From the NCBI GenBank assembly GCA_040218575.1, contig JAVJRE010000006.1:62001-126000 (forward strand): a stretch of 64,000 nucleotides of DNA, in the 5' to 3' direction. Source of the DNA: Alphaproteobacteria bacterium. Lineage in GTDB: Bacteria > Pseudomonadota > Alphaproteobacteria > JAVJRE01. The notes under the pieces are model-generated. The model was not told where the DNA came from. It ran no database searches and saw only the letters and a list, made by a program, of their open reading frames with translations. Position numbers and translations under genes: made by a program. Positions 8,289 to 16,715 of this stretch are shown here, in pieces; positions within the stretch are counted from its first letter, which is position 1; every line of letters starts with the position of its first letter.

Positions 8289-9506
8289 CTAGGCGGTCGT
8301 CCGCCTTCTGCGCCAGTCGAGGCTGCTGGCCAGCCACAGCACGGCGGCCACTTCGACGGCCATGAGCAGGGCGAAGGCGGTCTGGTAGCCGCCCGGCGCG
8401 AAGCCGGCGCCGGGCGCGGAGAACAGCCCGATGATCAGCCCCGTCGCCCATTGGCCGATGAAGGCGCCGACGAAGGCCATCAGATTCATGGCGGTGGAGA
8501 CGCGGCCCGACAGGTGCACCGGATAGGCCGGCACCAGGGCCGAATAGACCAGCATGGCCGAGGTGCCGAAGAAGCCCATGACCGCCATGAACGGCCAGGC
8601 CAGTTGGGTGGCGTTGAGGACCAGCACGGTCTGCGCCAGGACCGCCACCGACACGCCGCTGACCGCCAGCTTGAGCGGATCATAGCCGCGCCGGATGAGC
8701 CCCTGGGTCATGGCGCCGAGGCCGAGAAAACCGGCGGTCATGGCGATGGCGAAGAGCATCAGCATGTTGGCGGTGGTGGCCGGCGAATAGCCGCCGATGT
8801 CGCGCAGCCACGGCCCCGCCCACAGGCCCTGAAACGACTGGCCGGCGGCGGACAGGGCGAAGATCATCGGCCCTATGCGCCAGAACAGCCGGCTCATGAA
8901 TACCTGGCGCACACCGTCGAGGCCGGCGCTGATGGTCTCCTGGGTGCGGCTGCCGGGCTTTTCCGGCACCGCCAGGAAGATGAAGGCGCTGGCGAAGAAG
9001 GTCAGGCCGGCGAGACCGACGAACAGGCTGCGCCAGCCGGCGATACCCAGCGCCAGCTCCACCGGCGTCGTCGCCATGATGGCGCCGAAACCGCCGACCG
9101 CCAGCACACAGCCGTTGAGCAGCGGCAGGCGCTCGTGGGGAAACCACAGGACGAAGACCTTGAAGCTGGCCATCAGGCAGGCGGCGACGCCAAGGCCGAT
9201 GAGGCCGCGGGCGATGATCAGCCCCTCGGTGGTCTCGGCGCGGGCGAAGAGAAAGGCGCCCAGTGCGGCGAACAGCAGAAGGAAGGCCTCGGTGCGGCGC
9301 GGTCCGAAGCGGTCGAGCGCCACGCCCAGGGGAATCTGCACCGCGGCGAAGGTGAGGAAATAGACGCTGGTCAACAGGCCCAGGGATTCCGGTCCGACGC
9401 CCACATCCGCCACCAGTCGGGGCCCGACCACCGCGTTGATCGAGCGGAACAGGAAGGACAGGAAGTAGCCGAGCGCGAAAGGCAGAAAGATGCGCAACAG
9501 GAGCAT
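8289..9506 (-). CDS. MFS transporter
   Basis: This 405-residue protein has twelve hydrophobic helices and the major-facilitator loop motif GVALDRFGPRRTEAF after helix 2. The first residues (MLLLRIFLPFALGYFLSFLFRSINAVVGPRLVADVGV) match the nitrate/nitrite- and oxalate-like MFS group called YNFM/ACS-like. The open frame begins 14 codons earlier; I chose the ATG at 9506 because it leads directly into helix 1. The gene is divergent from the amidohydrolase gene with a 184-bp gap and could serve that catabolic operon. Confidence 0.8.
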   Translation of the reverse strand: MLLLRIFLPFALGYFLSFLFRSINAVVGPRLVADVGVGPESLGLLTSVYFLTFAAVQIPLGVALDRFGPRRTEAFLLLFAALGAFLFARAETTEGLIIARGLIGLGVAACLMASFKVFVLWFPHERLPLLNGCVLAVGGFGAIMATTPVELALGIAGWRSLFVGLAGLTFFASAFIFLAVPEKPGSRTQETISAGLDGVRQVFMSRLFWRIGPMIFALSAAGQSFQGLWAGPWLRDIGGYSPATTANMLMLFAIAMTAGFLGLGAMTQGLIRRGYDPLKLAVSGVSVAVLAQTVLVLNATQLAWPFMAVMGFFGTSAMLVYSALVPAYPVHLSGRVSTAMNLMAFVGAFIGQWATGLIIGLFSAPGAGFAPGGYQTAFALLMAVEVAAVLWLASSLDWRRRRTTA

Positions 9507-9690
9507 GGGCGACGCTTGACGGTTCTGGCCACAGGGGGCGGGCGGCAAAAGGGACGCCCGCAGGACGGTGCGGCTGGCGAAGGGCGACGGGCGGCCGTGT
9601 CAGGCCGGACGGGATCGGGCTAGTCTAGTGGTCGGCGGCGCACCGCGCGAGGCGGCACGGCAGCCACGTCATGAGAGGGATTCAAGAGCC

Positions 9691-11124
9691 ATGAACGAGA
9701 CCACCTGCATCCGCCACATCGACTTTCTGATCGCCGCCGACGCGGCCGGTCATCACTATCTGCGCGATGCGGACCTGGCCTTCGCCGATGGCGCCATCAC
9801 CTTTGTCGGCCGCCACTATGACGGGCCGGTGACGACGGAGGTGGACGGCCGCCACATGATGGTCATGCCGGGCATGGTCAACATCCACTGTCATCCGTCG
9901 TCCACCTTTGAGCTGAAGGGTATTCGCGACGAGCTGTCGAGCCCCAAGATGTTCGGCACGGTGCTGTTCGAATATACCGGCGTCGTCAGCATGGACGACG
10001 AATATCGGGTGGCCGGCCTGCAGGCCTCGCTGGCCGAGCTGCTGAAGAGCGGCTGCACCACGGTGGTGGATTTCGAGTTTCCCTTCGACGGCTGGCTCGA
10101 CACGCTGGCCGACAGCGGCATCCGCGCTTATGCGGGGGCGACGTTCCAGTCGGCCAGCTTCCGCACCTCGAACGGCCATGAGACCCGCTACGACTGGGAC
10201 GAGGAGTCCGGCCGCCAGCAGTTCCGTCAGGCGATTGCCGCGGTGGACGCGGCGGAGCGCCATGAGAGCGGCCGCCTCAAGGGCATGATCTGCCCGGGCC
10301 AGGCGGACTCCGTCACCGAAGAGCTGATCCGCGAAACGGTGGCGGCGGCGGCCGACCGCAACATGCCGGTGCAGGTCCATGCGGGCCAGAGCATCGTCGA
10401 GTTCGCCGAGATGATGCGCCGCCATGGCAAGTCGCCGGTGCAGTGGCTGAACGATCTTGGTTTCCTGCGACCGGGATCGATACTCGCCCATTGTCTCTTC
10501 ACCGACGACAATCCGCGCCTGTTCTGGCCGGAAAAGCGGGACATCGGGATTCTGGCAGAGACCGGCGCCACCATCGCCCACTGTCCGGTGGTGCAGGCGC
10601 GGGCCGGCCGGGTTCTGCACAGTTTTTCCAGCCACCGCAAGCGTGGCGTCAATATCGGCGTGGGCATCGACGCCAACCCGCTCAACATGGTGGACGAGGT
10701 GCGCAACGTGGCGCAGATGGGCTGCGTCGCCGACGGCTATCGCGGCGACGCCACCGTGGCCGATGCTTTCAGCGCGGCGACCCTGGGCGGCGCCAAAGCC
10801 CTGCAGCGCGACGATCTGGGCCGCATCGCGGTGGGGGCCAGGGCCGACCTGGTGCTGGTGGACCTTACCCACCCGCTGATGCAGCCACGGCGCGACCCCC
10901 TGCGGACGCTGGTGTTCTCGGCCCTGGAACGGCCGATCCGCCATGTCTATGTGGATGGCCGCCAGGTGGTGCGCGACGGCGAGGTGACCGCCTTCGACCA
11001 TGGGGCGGCGGCGGCGAAGATGAACGCCGGCCAGGAGCAGGTGCTGGCGCGGGTAGCGCAGCGCCATTGGTCCGGTGGCAGCGGCGATCAGGTGTTCCCC
11101 CGCGCCCTGGCCACCCGGCAATAG
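9691..11124 (+). CDS. Amidohydrolase-family metal-dependent hydrolase (TrzN/cytosine-deaminase-like)
   Basis: A 477-residue amidohydrolase with the TIM-barrel metal site: HxH in VNIHCHPSS, a His in MPVQVHAGQS, the SILAHCLF and IAHCPVV His strands, and an Asp in VGIDANPLNMVDEV. This is the mononuclear aminohydrolase pattern of TrzN, AtzB, guanine and cytosine deaminases. Small beta-sandwich strands at both ends complete the fold (VDGRQVVRDGEV). It is the first gene of an operon with the HMGL-like gene 11 bp downstream. It probably deaminates or hydrolyses a heterocycle; the true substrate is unknown. Confidence 0.8.
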   Translation: MNETTCIRHIDFLIAADAAGHHYLRDADLAFADGAITFVGRHYDGPVTTEVDGRHMMVMPGMVNIHCHPSSTFELKGIRDELSSPKMFGTVLFEYTGVVSMDDEYRVAGLQASLAELLKSGCTTVVDFEFPFDGWLDTLADSGIRAYAGATFQSASFRTSNGHETRYDWDEESGRQQFRQAIAAVDAAERHESGRLKGMICPGQADSVTEELIRETVAAAADRNMPVQVHAGQSIVEFAEMMRRHGKSPVQWLNDLGFLRPGSILAHCLFTDDNPRLFWPEKRDIGILAETGATIAHCPVVQARAGRVLHSFSSHRKRGVNIGVGIDANPLNMVDEVRNVAQMGCVADGYRGDATVADAFSAATLGGAKALQRDDLGRIAVGARADLVLVDLTHPLMQPRRDPLRTLVFSALERPIRHVYVDGRQVVRDGEVTAFDHGAAAAKMNAGQEQVLARVAQRHWSGGSGDQVFPRALATRQ

Positions 11125-11135
11125 GAGGCCAGGGC

Positions 11136-12428
11136 ATGACCACGGCAAAGAGGTCGGACGACAGTGCGTTGCAGGCGGCGCAGAAGGAAATCGCCGGCAA
11201 GCTGGAGCGGCTGCGTACGGTGCGGCCGGTGATGCTGGACCTGACCATCCGCGAGCCGGCGACCGGATCGCCGCTTGGCCACACCCTGGCCGACAAGCAC
11301 ACCCTGCTGCGCCTGAGCCAGGAGCTGGGCTTCAACCGCCGGGTGGTGGCCACCCTGGCCGGTCCGGAGACGGTGGACGACCGCTTCTGCCAGGACCTGC
11401 GCGCCAGTGGCGCCGATCTGTCGGGCGCCTTCGTCTTTGTCATGCCGGGCGCACGCGATGGCGCCGGCGCCTTCGTGCCCGATGTGAGTCTGGAGAAGCA
11501 GGCGGCGTTCGGCTCGCCCAATTCCATCTTTCATTTCGAGTTCAGCCGGCCGCGGCGCGAGCGGGCCGGCCGCAGCGGTGAAGAGACGCTGGCCAATCTG
11601 GAGGAGAGTGTCGCGTGGATCCGCCAGAGGACCGGCGGCGACGTGTTCATCAACCTGTCGGACGTGATGGACTGCTTCCGCGACGAGCCGGACTATGCCA
11701 GCGAAGTGGCGCGGCGGGTGGCGGCCCTGGCCCCCGAGGGCCTGATGTATGAGGACCCGCGCGGCACCCAGTTCCCGTTTCAGCACGGCGCGGTGACCCG
11801 CTGGCTGCGTCATCACTTTGCGCCACCCACCCTCATTCTGGTGCATCCCCACGCCGGCAACGGCATGGAGCACGCCTCGGTCATCGAATCGGTGCTGGCC
11901 GGCGGTGACGGCGCGTGGCTCGGCTTCACCAGCCATGCGGCGACGCTGGGCCACGCCTCGGGCATCGCCTATCTGGTCAACCTGATGCGCGCCGACAACG
12001 AGCAGGTGGAGGAGACGTATGCCGCGACCCGCTTCGTGCCGGCGGCGCAGGCGATCGCCGAGGTGCACAGCGGCGGCCCGCCGCCGCTGACCGAGCCGGT
12101 GGCGGGGGAATGGGCCTATCGCGACGTGCTGGACAATTTCACCCAGGCGCACGGCCAGCCGGGCGACATTGTGGCGGCGCGGGTCGGCGCCAAAGGCGGG
12201 TGGCGGCTGGTGCCGGCCATCGCCTCCGCCGCGGCAGTGGCCAAACGCCTGGTAGAGACCGGCATCGAACCCGCGGCGACGGCGCAATCGGATCTGGCGA
12301 AACATATGGCGGACGCCATCCGGCAGTCCCTGCTGGCCGGCCACAAGCGGCCGTGGGACGATGGCGCAGAGCTCGCCCGCCTGGCTGAACAGGTGCGCCA
12401 GCAGATGAAACAACAGGCGGCGGAATGA
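11136..12428 (+). CDS. HMGL-like / isopropylmalate-synthase-related TIM-barrel protein
   Basis: This 430-residue protein resembles the pyruvate carboxyltransferase/HMG-CoA lyase superfamily. The opening MLDLTIREPATG stands where the family has DTTLRDG, with Arg retained, and LILVHPHAGNGMEHASVIESVLAGGDGAWLGF stands where the family has the metal-binding HxHND followed by the small-residue helix. Both motifs deviate from consensus (Glu-Pro instead of Asp-Gly, GN instead of ND), so it is a divergent member whose reaction cannot be named. TAGGAGG lies 7 bp before the ATG. It sits between amidohydrolase and GST genes in one operon. Confidence 0.7.
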   Translation: MTTAKRSDDSALQAAQKEIAGKLERLRTVRPVMLDLTIREPATGSPLGHTLADKHTLLRLSQELGFNRRVVATLAGPETVDDRFCQDLRASGADLSGAFVFVMPGARDGAGAFVPDVSLEKQAAFGSPNSIFHFEFSRPRRERAGRSGEETLANLEESVAWIRQRTGGDVFINLSDVMDCFRDEPDYASEVARRVAALAPEGLMYEDPRGTQFPFQHGAVTRWLRHHFAPPTLILVHPHAGNGMEHASVIESVLAGGDGAWLGFTSHAATLGHASGIAYLVNLMRADNEQVEETYAATRFVPAAQAIAEVHSGGPPPLTEPVAGEWAYRDVLDNFTQAHGQPGDIVAARVGAKGGWRLVPAIASAAAVAKRLVETGIEPAATAQSDLAKHMADAIRQSLLAGHKRPWDDGAELARLAEQVRQQMKQQAAE

Positions 12429-12459
12429 CCGCTGCCCCACTCAGCGGGAGGAATAACCC

Positions 12460-13077
12460 ATGAAGCTCTATCAGGGGGCGACGTCGCCGTTTGCCGTGCG
12501 GGTGCGTATCGCCGCCTATGCCAAGGGCATTGACCTGCCGACGGAAGCGCCGCCGGGCGGTTTCGCCAGCGACGCCTTCAAGGCCCTGACGCCCATGGGC
12601 AAGGTGCCCTCGCTGCGGCTGGACGACGGCCGCATCATCGCCGAGTCGGCGGTCATCAACGAGTATCTCAACGACGCCTGCGACGGCCCCGACCTGCTGC
12701 CGGCGGACCCGGCGGAGCGGGCGCGGGCGCGCATGATCACCGCCATGACGGACAACTATGTGTTCGCCCGCTATCTGCCGCTTTTCGCGCTGGTCAAGGC
12801 GGAAGGCAAGGACAGTCCGGCGCTGGCCGCCGGGCTGGGCGAGGTGCGGCGCGGACTGGCGGCGCTGGAGCGTTGCGTGGACGGCGGCGGCCATGCGGTG
12901 GGCCGGTCCCTGACCCTGGCCGACTGCGGCATGGCGCCGGCGCTCTATTATCTGACGGAATATGGAGAAGAGTATTTCGGCGTGGCCGACATTCTGGCCG
13001 ACTGCCCGAAGCTCCAGGCCCTGTGGGCCGGCCTGAAAGAAGACCCGCATGTAAAACGGGCGCTGGCGGACAGATAA
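12460..13077 (+). CDS. Glutathione S-transferase family protein
   Basis: A 205-residue two-domain GST. The N-terminal thioredoxin fold opens MKLYQGATSPFAVRVRIAAYAKG with a candidate Ser in the active-site helix, followed by the cis-Pro segment MGKVPSLRL and the ESAVINEYLND motif. The C-terminal helical domain includes LADCGMAPALYYL, matching the family N-capping box region. A perfect GGGAGGA precedes the ATG. As third gene of the amidohydrolase/HMGL-like operon it could act in isomerisation or conjugation of an intermediate, as maleylacetoacetate isomerases do; that is inference. Confidence 0.85.
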   Translation: MKLYQGATSPFAVRVRIAAYAKGIDLPTEAPPGGFASDAFKALTPMGKVPSLRLDDGRIIAESAVINEYLNDACDGPDLLPADPAERARARMITAMTDNYVFARYLPLFALVKAEGKDSPALAAGLGEVRRGLAALERCVDGGGHAVGRSLTLADCGMAPALYYLTEYGEEYFGVADILADCPKLQALWAGLKEDPHVKRALADR

Positions 13078-13101
13078 AGCAGCGAGTCCAGGAGCCCAAA
13101 G

Positions 13102-13668
13102 ATGGATGCGTTCGAAACCCTAGTCAGTGAAATCTTCTGGCGTAAGGGCTTCTGGGTTCAGAACAATCTCAAGGTCGAGCTGACCAAGGAAGAGAAACGC
13201 AAAATCGGACGACCGACGGCACCACGGTGGGAGCTGGATGTGGTCGCGTACAAGGGTGGTTTGAACGAGCTGCTGGTTGTGGAATGCAAGAGCTATATCG
13301 ACTGGGTGGGTGTTTCCTTTGCGGCGTTCGAAGAGGGTGGCCTGCATAGCAGCCGGTACAAGCTGTTTAACGACAGCACACTGCGGACCCTCGTCCTTGA
13401 CCGGCTGAAACAGCAGCTTTGTCGAACCGGACTTGTGGCGGCGAATCCCACGATTACTCTGGCCCTTGCCTGCGAGAAAATCCGTAACGACAAGGATCGC
13501 GAAAAGATCCGCGCGCACTTCGATACGCAAGGCTGGGAGTTGTTCGACGAGGCGTGGTTGCAGGACGAGCTCAAGGAGATGTCCAAGGGGAGCTACGAGA
13601 ACAGCGCGGCGGCGGTCGTCGCTAAACTGTTGCTGAGAAACCGGCAGACGCGCACGCCAACCGTCTAG
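13102..13668 (+). CDS. Orphan PD-(D/E)XK nuclease-like protein
   Basis: A 188-residue protein not belonging to a family I can name. Residues about 44-60 read ELDVVAY, a turn, then LLVVECKS: an Asp on one strand and Glu-x-Lys on the next is the restriction-endonuclease-like PD-(D/E)XK core, and Mrr/NERD-type nucleases share the spacing. The N-terminal MDAFETLVSEIFWRKGFWVQ helix also fits Mrr-like folds. It has clearly lower GC and less biased codons than its neighbours, suggesting transfer. AGGAG precedes the ATG. No methyltransferase or specificity gene is adjacent. Its stop shares CTAG with the convergent DUF899 gene. Confidence 0.6.
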   Translation: MDAFETLVSEIFWRKGFWVQNNLKVELTKEEKRKIGRPTAPRWELDVVAYKGGLNELLVVECKSYIDWVGVSFAAFEEGGLHSSRYKLFNDSTLRTLVLDRLKQQLCRTGLVAANPTITLALACEKIRNDKDREKIRAHFDTQGWELFDEAWLQDELKEMSKGSYENSAAAVVAKLLLRNRQTRTPTV

Positions 13669-14282
13669 TCCGGCAGGTTGGCGCCACCATCATCCATGGC
13701 GTCCGGTCGTCGCCAGTAGCTGAACTGCGGGTGCCAGTCATCCTCGCCACGGCCGGCCATGGCCAGCAGATGCCAGGCCGGACAGAACAGGTCGTTCTCG
13801 CCGAAGGCGGCGGCGTGCCGGCGGCGGATGGCGGCGCCGTCGCGGCGATAGACCACGCAGCCCGGATAATTGTCATGGCCCGGCTGGATTGCCTGTTCGC
13901 GGATATAGGCGCCGCCACCGTGTGAGGCCAGGCGGAAGCGCCAGCCCCGCTCATGGGCGAAACGCTGTTGGGTGTGAGGGTCGTCCTTCGACAGCAGAAC
14001 TACGCTCATGGCGGTTTCCAGATGGGGCAGCAGGCCGTTGAGGCCGTCGGCCCGCAATGTGCAGTGGCGGCAGCCCTGGCCCATATTGTGAATGGCCAGC
14101 AGGGTGTCGTGGCCGGCGAAGAGGTCACTGAGGCGCAGCGGCCCGGTGAGCGTGGCGAAGCTGTAGTCGGCCACCGCCGGTCCACCGTCATCGGCAGTCT
14201 GGCGGCGCAGGTGGTTGAGCCGGGCGGTCTTTTCCCAGATTTCCTTTTCCAGCGCGGCGATGGAGTCGGATGGGGTGGACAT
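13665..14282 (-). CDS. DUF899-family thioredoxin-like protein
   Basis: A 205-residue DUF899 member. The signature is the thioredoxin-like core with a CxxC-type motif in MGQGCRHCTLRADG, preceded by SDLFAGHDTLLAIHNMG and followed by HPQFSYWRRPDAMDDGG at the C-terminus. The family is thought to be thiol-dependent, but function is not established. It is the last gene of a four-gene leftward operon and lies 30 bp after the aminotransferase gene. GGGAGG precedes the start. The stop codon overlaps the convergent nuclease-like gene at a CTAG. Confidence 0.8.
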   Translation of the reverse strand: MSTPSDSIAALEKEIWEKTARLNHLRRQTADDGGPAVADYSFATLTGPLRLSDLFAGHDTLLAIHNMGQGCRHCTLRADGLNGLLPHLETAMSVVLLSKDDPHTQQRFAHERGWRFRLASHGGGAYIREQAIQPGHDNYPGCVVYRRDGAAIRRRHAAAFGENDLFCPAWHLLAMAGRGEDDWHPQFSYWRRPDAMDDGGANLPD

Positions 14283-14312
14283 GGCGGGGTGCCTCCCTGT
14301 TCGGTTGGGGGT

Positions 14313-15530
14313 CTAGCCTCTCACATTGGCGCTTGTGGCGGGCACGCCGAACTCCCGCTGGCAGATGGCGGCGAGGCGGGCGATACCATCGCGCATTTCC
14401 TGTTCCGTCGGCGCGGCGAAGCACAGGCGGATGTGATGGGTGGCGCTGTCGGGGTCGGCCGACCAGCGCGGGCCGGGGTTGATCGCCACGCCTTCCGCCA
14501 TGGCGGCGGCGAACAGACGCTCCGCATCCACCGCCTCAGGCAGGCGCACCCACACATAGATGCCGCCAGGCGGCCTGTGCACGTCGGCGGCGGTGCCGAA
14601 GGACTCGGCGAGGCATTCCAGCATGACGTCGCACTTGCGCTTCAGCGCCTGGCGCAGACGGTCACGGTGACCGGTGAAATGGCCGGCGAAATACTCGGCC
14701 ACCACGAGCTGTTCCAGCGCGCCGCTGCCGCCACCCTTGGCCGAGGTCATGCGCGACAGCACGGCCGGCGGCGCTATCGCATAGCCAAGACGCAGCGCCG
14801 GCGCCAGATTCTTGGAGAAGCTGCCCACATGGATGACGCGACCGTCACTGTCGAGGCCCAGCAGGGAGGGCGGTCCGTCGCCCTGCCACAGCAGGTCGGC
14901 GTAGCATTCGTCCTCGACGATGGCGAGGTCGTGGGCGGCGGCGAGGCGCAACAGCTCGTGGCGGCGGTCCAGCGGCAGGACGCTGCCGGTCGGGTTCTGC
15001 ACGGTGGGAATGGTGTAGAGGAAGCGCGGCCGGGTGCCGTCGGATTGCATACGCTCGAGCAGGCCGGCCAGAGCCGCCATGTTGAGCCCGTCCTGATCGA
15101 GGGGGGCGGCGACGATCCGGGCGCCGGCGGCGCGCAGCCCGTTGAGCGCGCCTTCATAGCAGTGCTGCTCGACAATGACCGTATCGCCGGGGTTGAGCAG
15201 CACCCGGTTGATGAGGTCCAGCCCCTCGTGCGAGCCGGTGGTAATGAGGACGGAGTCCGCATCCACCGTCGCGCCGCGATGGCGCGCCAGGCGCTGCGCC
15301 ACTTCGCGTCGCAGGGAGCGGACGCCGCGTGGCCCGTCGCCAATGGAATAGTAGCTGAGGTCGCGGCCACGGTCGCGCAGCACCGCCACCGCCGCCTCGG
15401 CCAGGCCATCGCTCGGCAGGCTTGCCGAATCGTTGTGGCCGCCGATGAAGTTATACGGGGCAAAGCCGGACCATGTGGGCGCCGGCGCCGGCGCGGCGCG
15501 GGCCAGGCGGCGCTCGAAGTCGAAAGCCAT
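14313..15530 (-). CDS. PLP-dependent aminotransferase, class I/II (MocR/AadR-like)
   Basis: A 405-residue fold-type I aminotransferase without the MocR regulatory DNA-binding domain. It shows the SYYSIGDGPRGVRSLRREVA entrance segment, QNPTGSVLPLDRRHELL, IVEDECYADL with the pyridine-N-binding Asp/Glu, and the Schiff-base Lys in HVGSFSKNLAPALRLGY. This pattern belongs to the 2-aminoadipate/valine-pyruvate aminotransferase-like subgroup. It follows the LVIVD gene with a single-base gap and is preceded by GAGAGGA. It likely transaminates a 2-oxo or amino acid produced in the same operon. Confidence 0.85.
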   Translation of the reverse strand: MAFDFERRLARAAPAPAPTWSGFAPYNFIGGHNDSASLPSDGLAEAAVAVLRDRGRDLSYYSIGDGPRGVRSLRREVAQRLARHRGATVDADSVLITTGSHEGLDLINRVLLNPGDTVIVEQHCYEGALNGLRAAGARIVAAPLDQDGLNMAALAGLLERMQSDGTRPRFLYTIPTVQNPTGSVLPLDRRHELLRLAAAHDLAIVEDECYADLLWQGDGPPSLLGLDSDGRVIHVGSFSKNLAPALRLGYAIAPPAVLSRMTSAKGGGSGALEQLVVAEYFAGHFTGHRDRLRQALKRKCDVMLECLAESFGTAADVHRPPGGIYVWVRLPEAVDAERLFAAAMAEGVAINPGPRWSADPDSATHHIRLCFAAPTEQEMRDGIARLAAICQREFGVPATSANVRG

Positions 15531-15531
15531 G

Positions 15532-16698
15532 TCAGATCCTCTCGAGAATGGTCAGCCCCTGCACCCGGTCGATGACGTAGATGAGGCCGCGCTCGTCAAC
15601 CGTCACGTCATTGGACTGCGCCCGGGTCATGGCGCCGCGCAGGGGGGGCACGAAGTGAGCCACCTCGCGGATGGCATGGGGGTTGGCGATGTCGACGATG
15701 CGCAGGCCGTGGGCGAACCAGGCGACGGGAATCTCCGTGCCGGTGACGATCTCCGACGGCTGATGACAGCCGGTGAAGTTAGCCACCGGCGTACCGTCGT
15801 CGCCGGCCACCTGAAAGGTGGAGAAGGGCACCGGGTGGGCCTCGTCGGTAATGTCATAGAGCCACAGATACGCCCCCTCGCCGGGGCCGATCTTGGCCGC
15901 GTCCTCGTCCGCCACCAGCAGCACGTCGCGGCCGCGCAAGCGGTAGGGCAGAGGCAGGGCGGTGTGCGTGGGCCACGGATGGGGCGGCGCGGTGCGGAAG
16001 CCGCCGACCCGCCTTGGCCGGCTGATATCGGCAATGTCGAGAATGGCGAAGCCGCCGTGCCAGTAGCTCACATAGAGGCGGTCGCCACGGCGCAGCGGGT
16101 GGTGACAGTGCCACGAGCCCTTGTCCCATGACGGGGTTTCGCCGCCGGCGGTCCACTGACCCTCCATCCACCAGCGGCCCGCCTCGACTGGCTTTGCCGG
16201 ATCGGCCAGATCGAGGATGACCATGATGGTCCCTACATAGCCATCCTGGGTGGCGGAGAGATAGGCGTAGCGGCCGTCGAAGTCGAAACGGTGCACGCCA
16301 TTGCCCGGAATCCGCCAGTCGGTGATATGGCGCGGCCGGCCGGGCGTGGATACGTCATGGATGGCCAGCCCGCCCCTGAGGTCGGGCGACGACGGCACCA
16401 TGGGGCCGACAAATTCGCGGTTGGTGAGCATCAGGCCGTTGGCCACCCGCACCTTGTGGGCGTGCATGCCGGGCGGCATTTGCAGGTGGTCGAGCTGTCT
16501 GGGATTGGCCGGATCGCGCACATCAACCGTGCTGGTGCCGGCCGGGTGCTTCATATGGCCGATATAGGCGATGCCCTGATCGACCACCACCTGGCCGCCG
16601 CCGGGGCAGTCGAACCAGGCGACCTCGCGCAGACCGTGGGCGCTGGCGGCAATGACCGGTTCAGGCAGAGCAGGTTGTGGGGCAGGCGATGGGGTCAT
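15532..16698 (-). CDS. LVIVD-repeat beta-propeller protein
   Basis: A 388-residue protein built from repeated blade-like units: STVDVRDPANPRQLDHL, LAIHDVSTPGRPRHITDW, MVILDLADPAKPVEAGRW, FAILDIADISRPRRVGGF, LWLYDITDEAHPVPFSTF and LRIVDIANPHAIREVAHF. These D(I/L/V)xxPxxP units are LVIVD repeats, which form beta propellers. I see no signal peptide, so it is probably cytoplasmic, unlike most LVIVD proteins. Conserved His/Trp runs between blades (WHCHHPL, HWGGF-like) could form a ligand site. It lies between the TPP enzyme and the aminotransferase genes; its role is unknown. Confidence 0.75.
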   Translation of the reverse strand: MTPSPAPQPALPEPVIAASAHGLREVAWFDCPGGGQVVVDQGIAYIGHMKHPAGTSTVDVRDPANPRQLDHLQMPPGMHAHKVRVANGLMLTNREFVGPMVPSSPDLRGGLAIHDVSTPGRPRHITDWRIPGNGVHRFDFDGRYAYLSATQDGYVGTIMVILDLADPAKPVEAGRWWMEGQWTAGGETPSWDKGSWHCHHPLRRGDRLYVSYWHGGFAILDIADISRPRRVGGFRTAPPHPWPTHTALPLPYRLRGRDVLLVADEDAAKIGPGEGAYLWLYDITDEAHPVPFSTFQVAGDDGTPVANFTGCHQPSEIVTGTEIPVAWFAHGLRIVDIANPHAIREVAHFVPPLRGAMTRAQSNDVTVDERGLIYVIDRVQGLTILERI

Positions 16699-16715
16699 GG
16701 CGGCTCCTGGCAGGT

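Noticed and set aside
10443-12428. 661-codon frame reaching back into the amidohydrolase gene
   Set aside because: Only the part from 11136 is protein-like and it has TAGGAGG at the right distance. Upstream it overlaps the amidohydrolase in another frame.
13102-14282. Possible restriction-modification or toxin-antitoxin pair from the nuclease-like gene and DUF899
   Set aside because: The genes are convergent, not co-directional, and DUF899 belongs to the opposite operon. No methyltransferase or antitoxin-like protein is adjacent.
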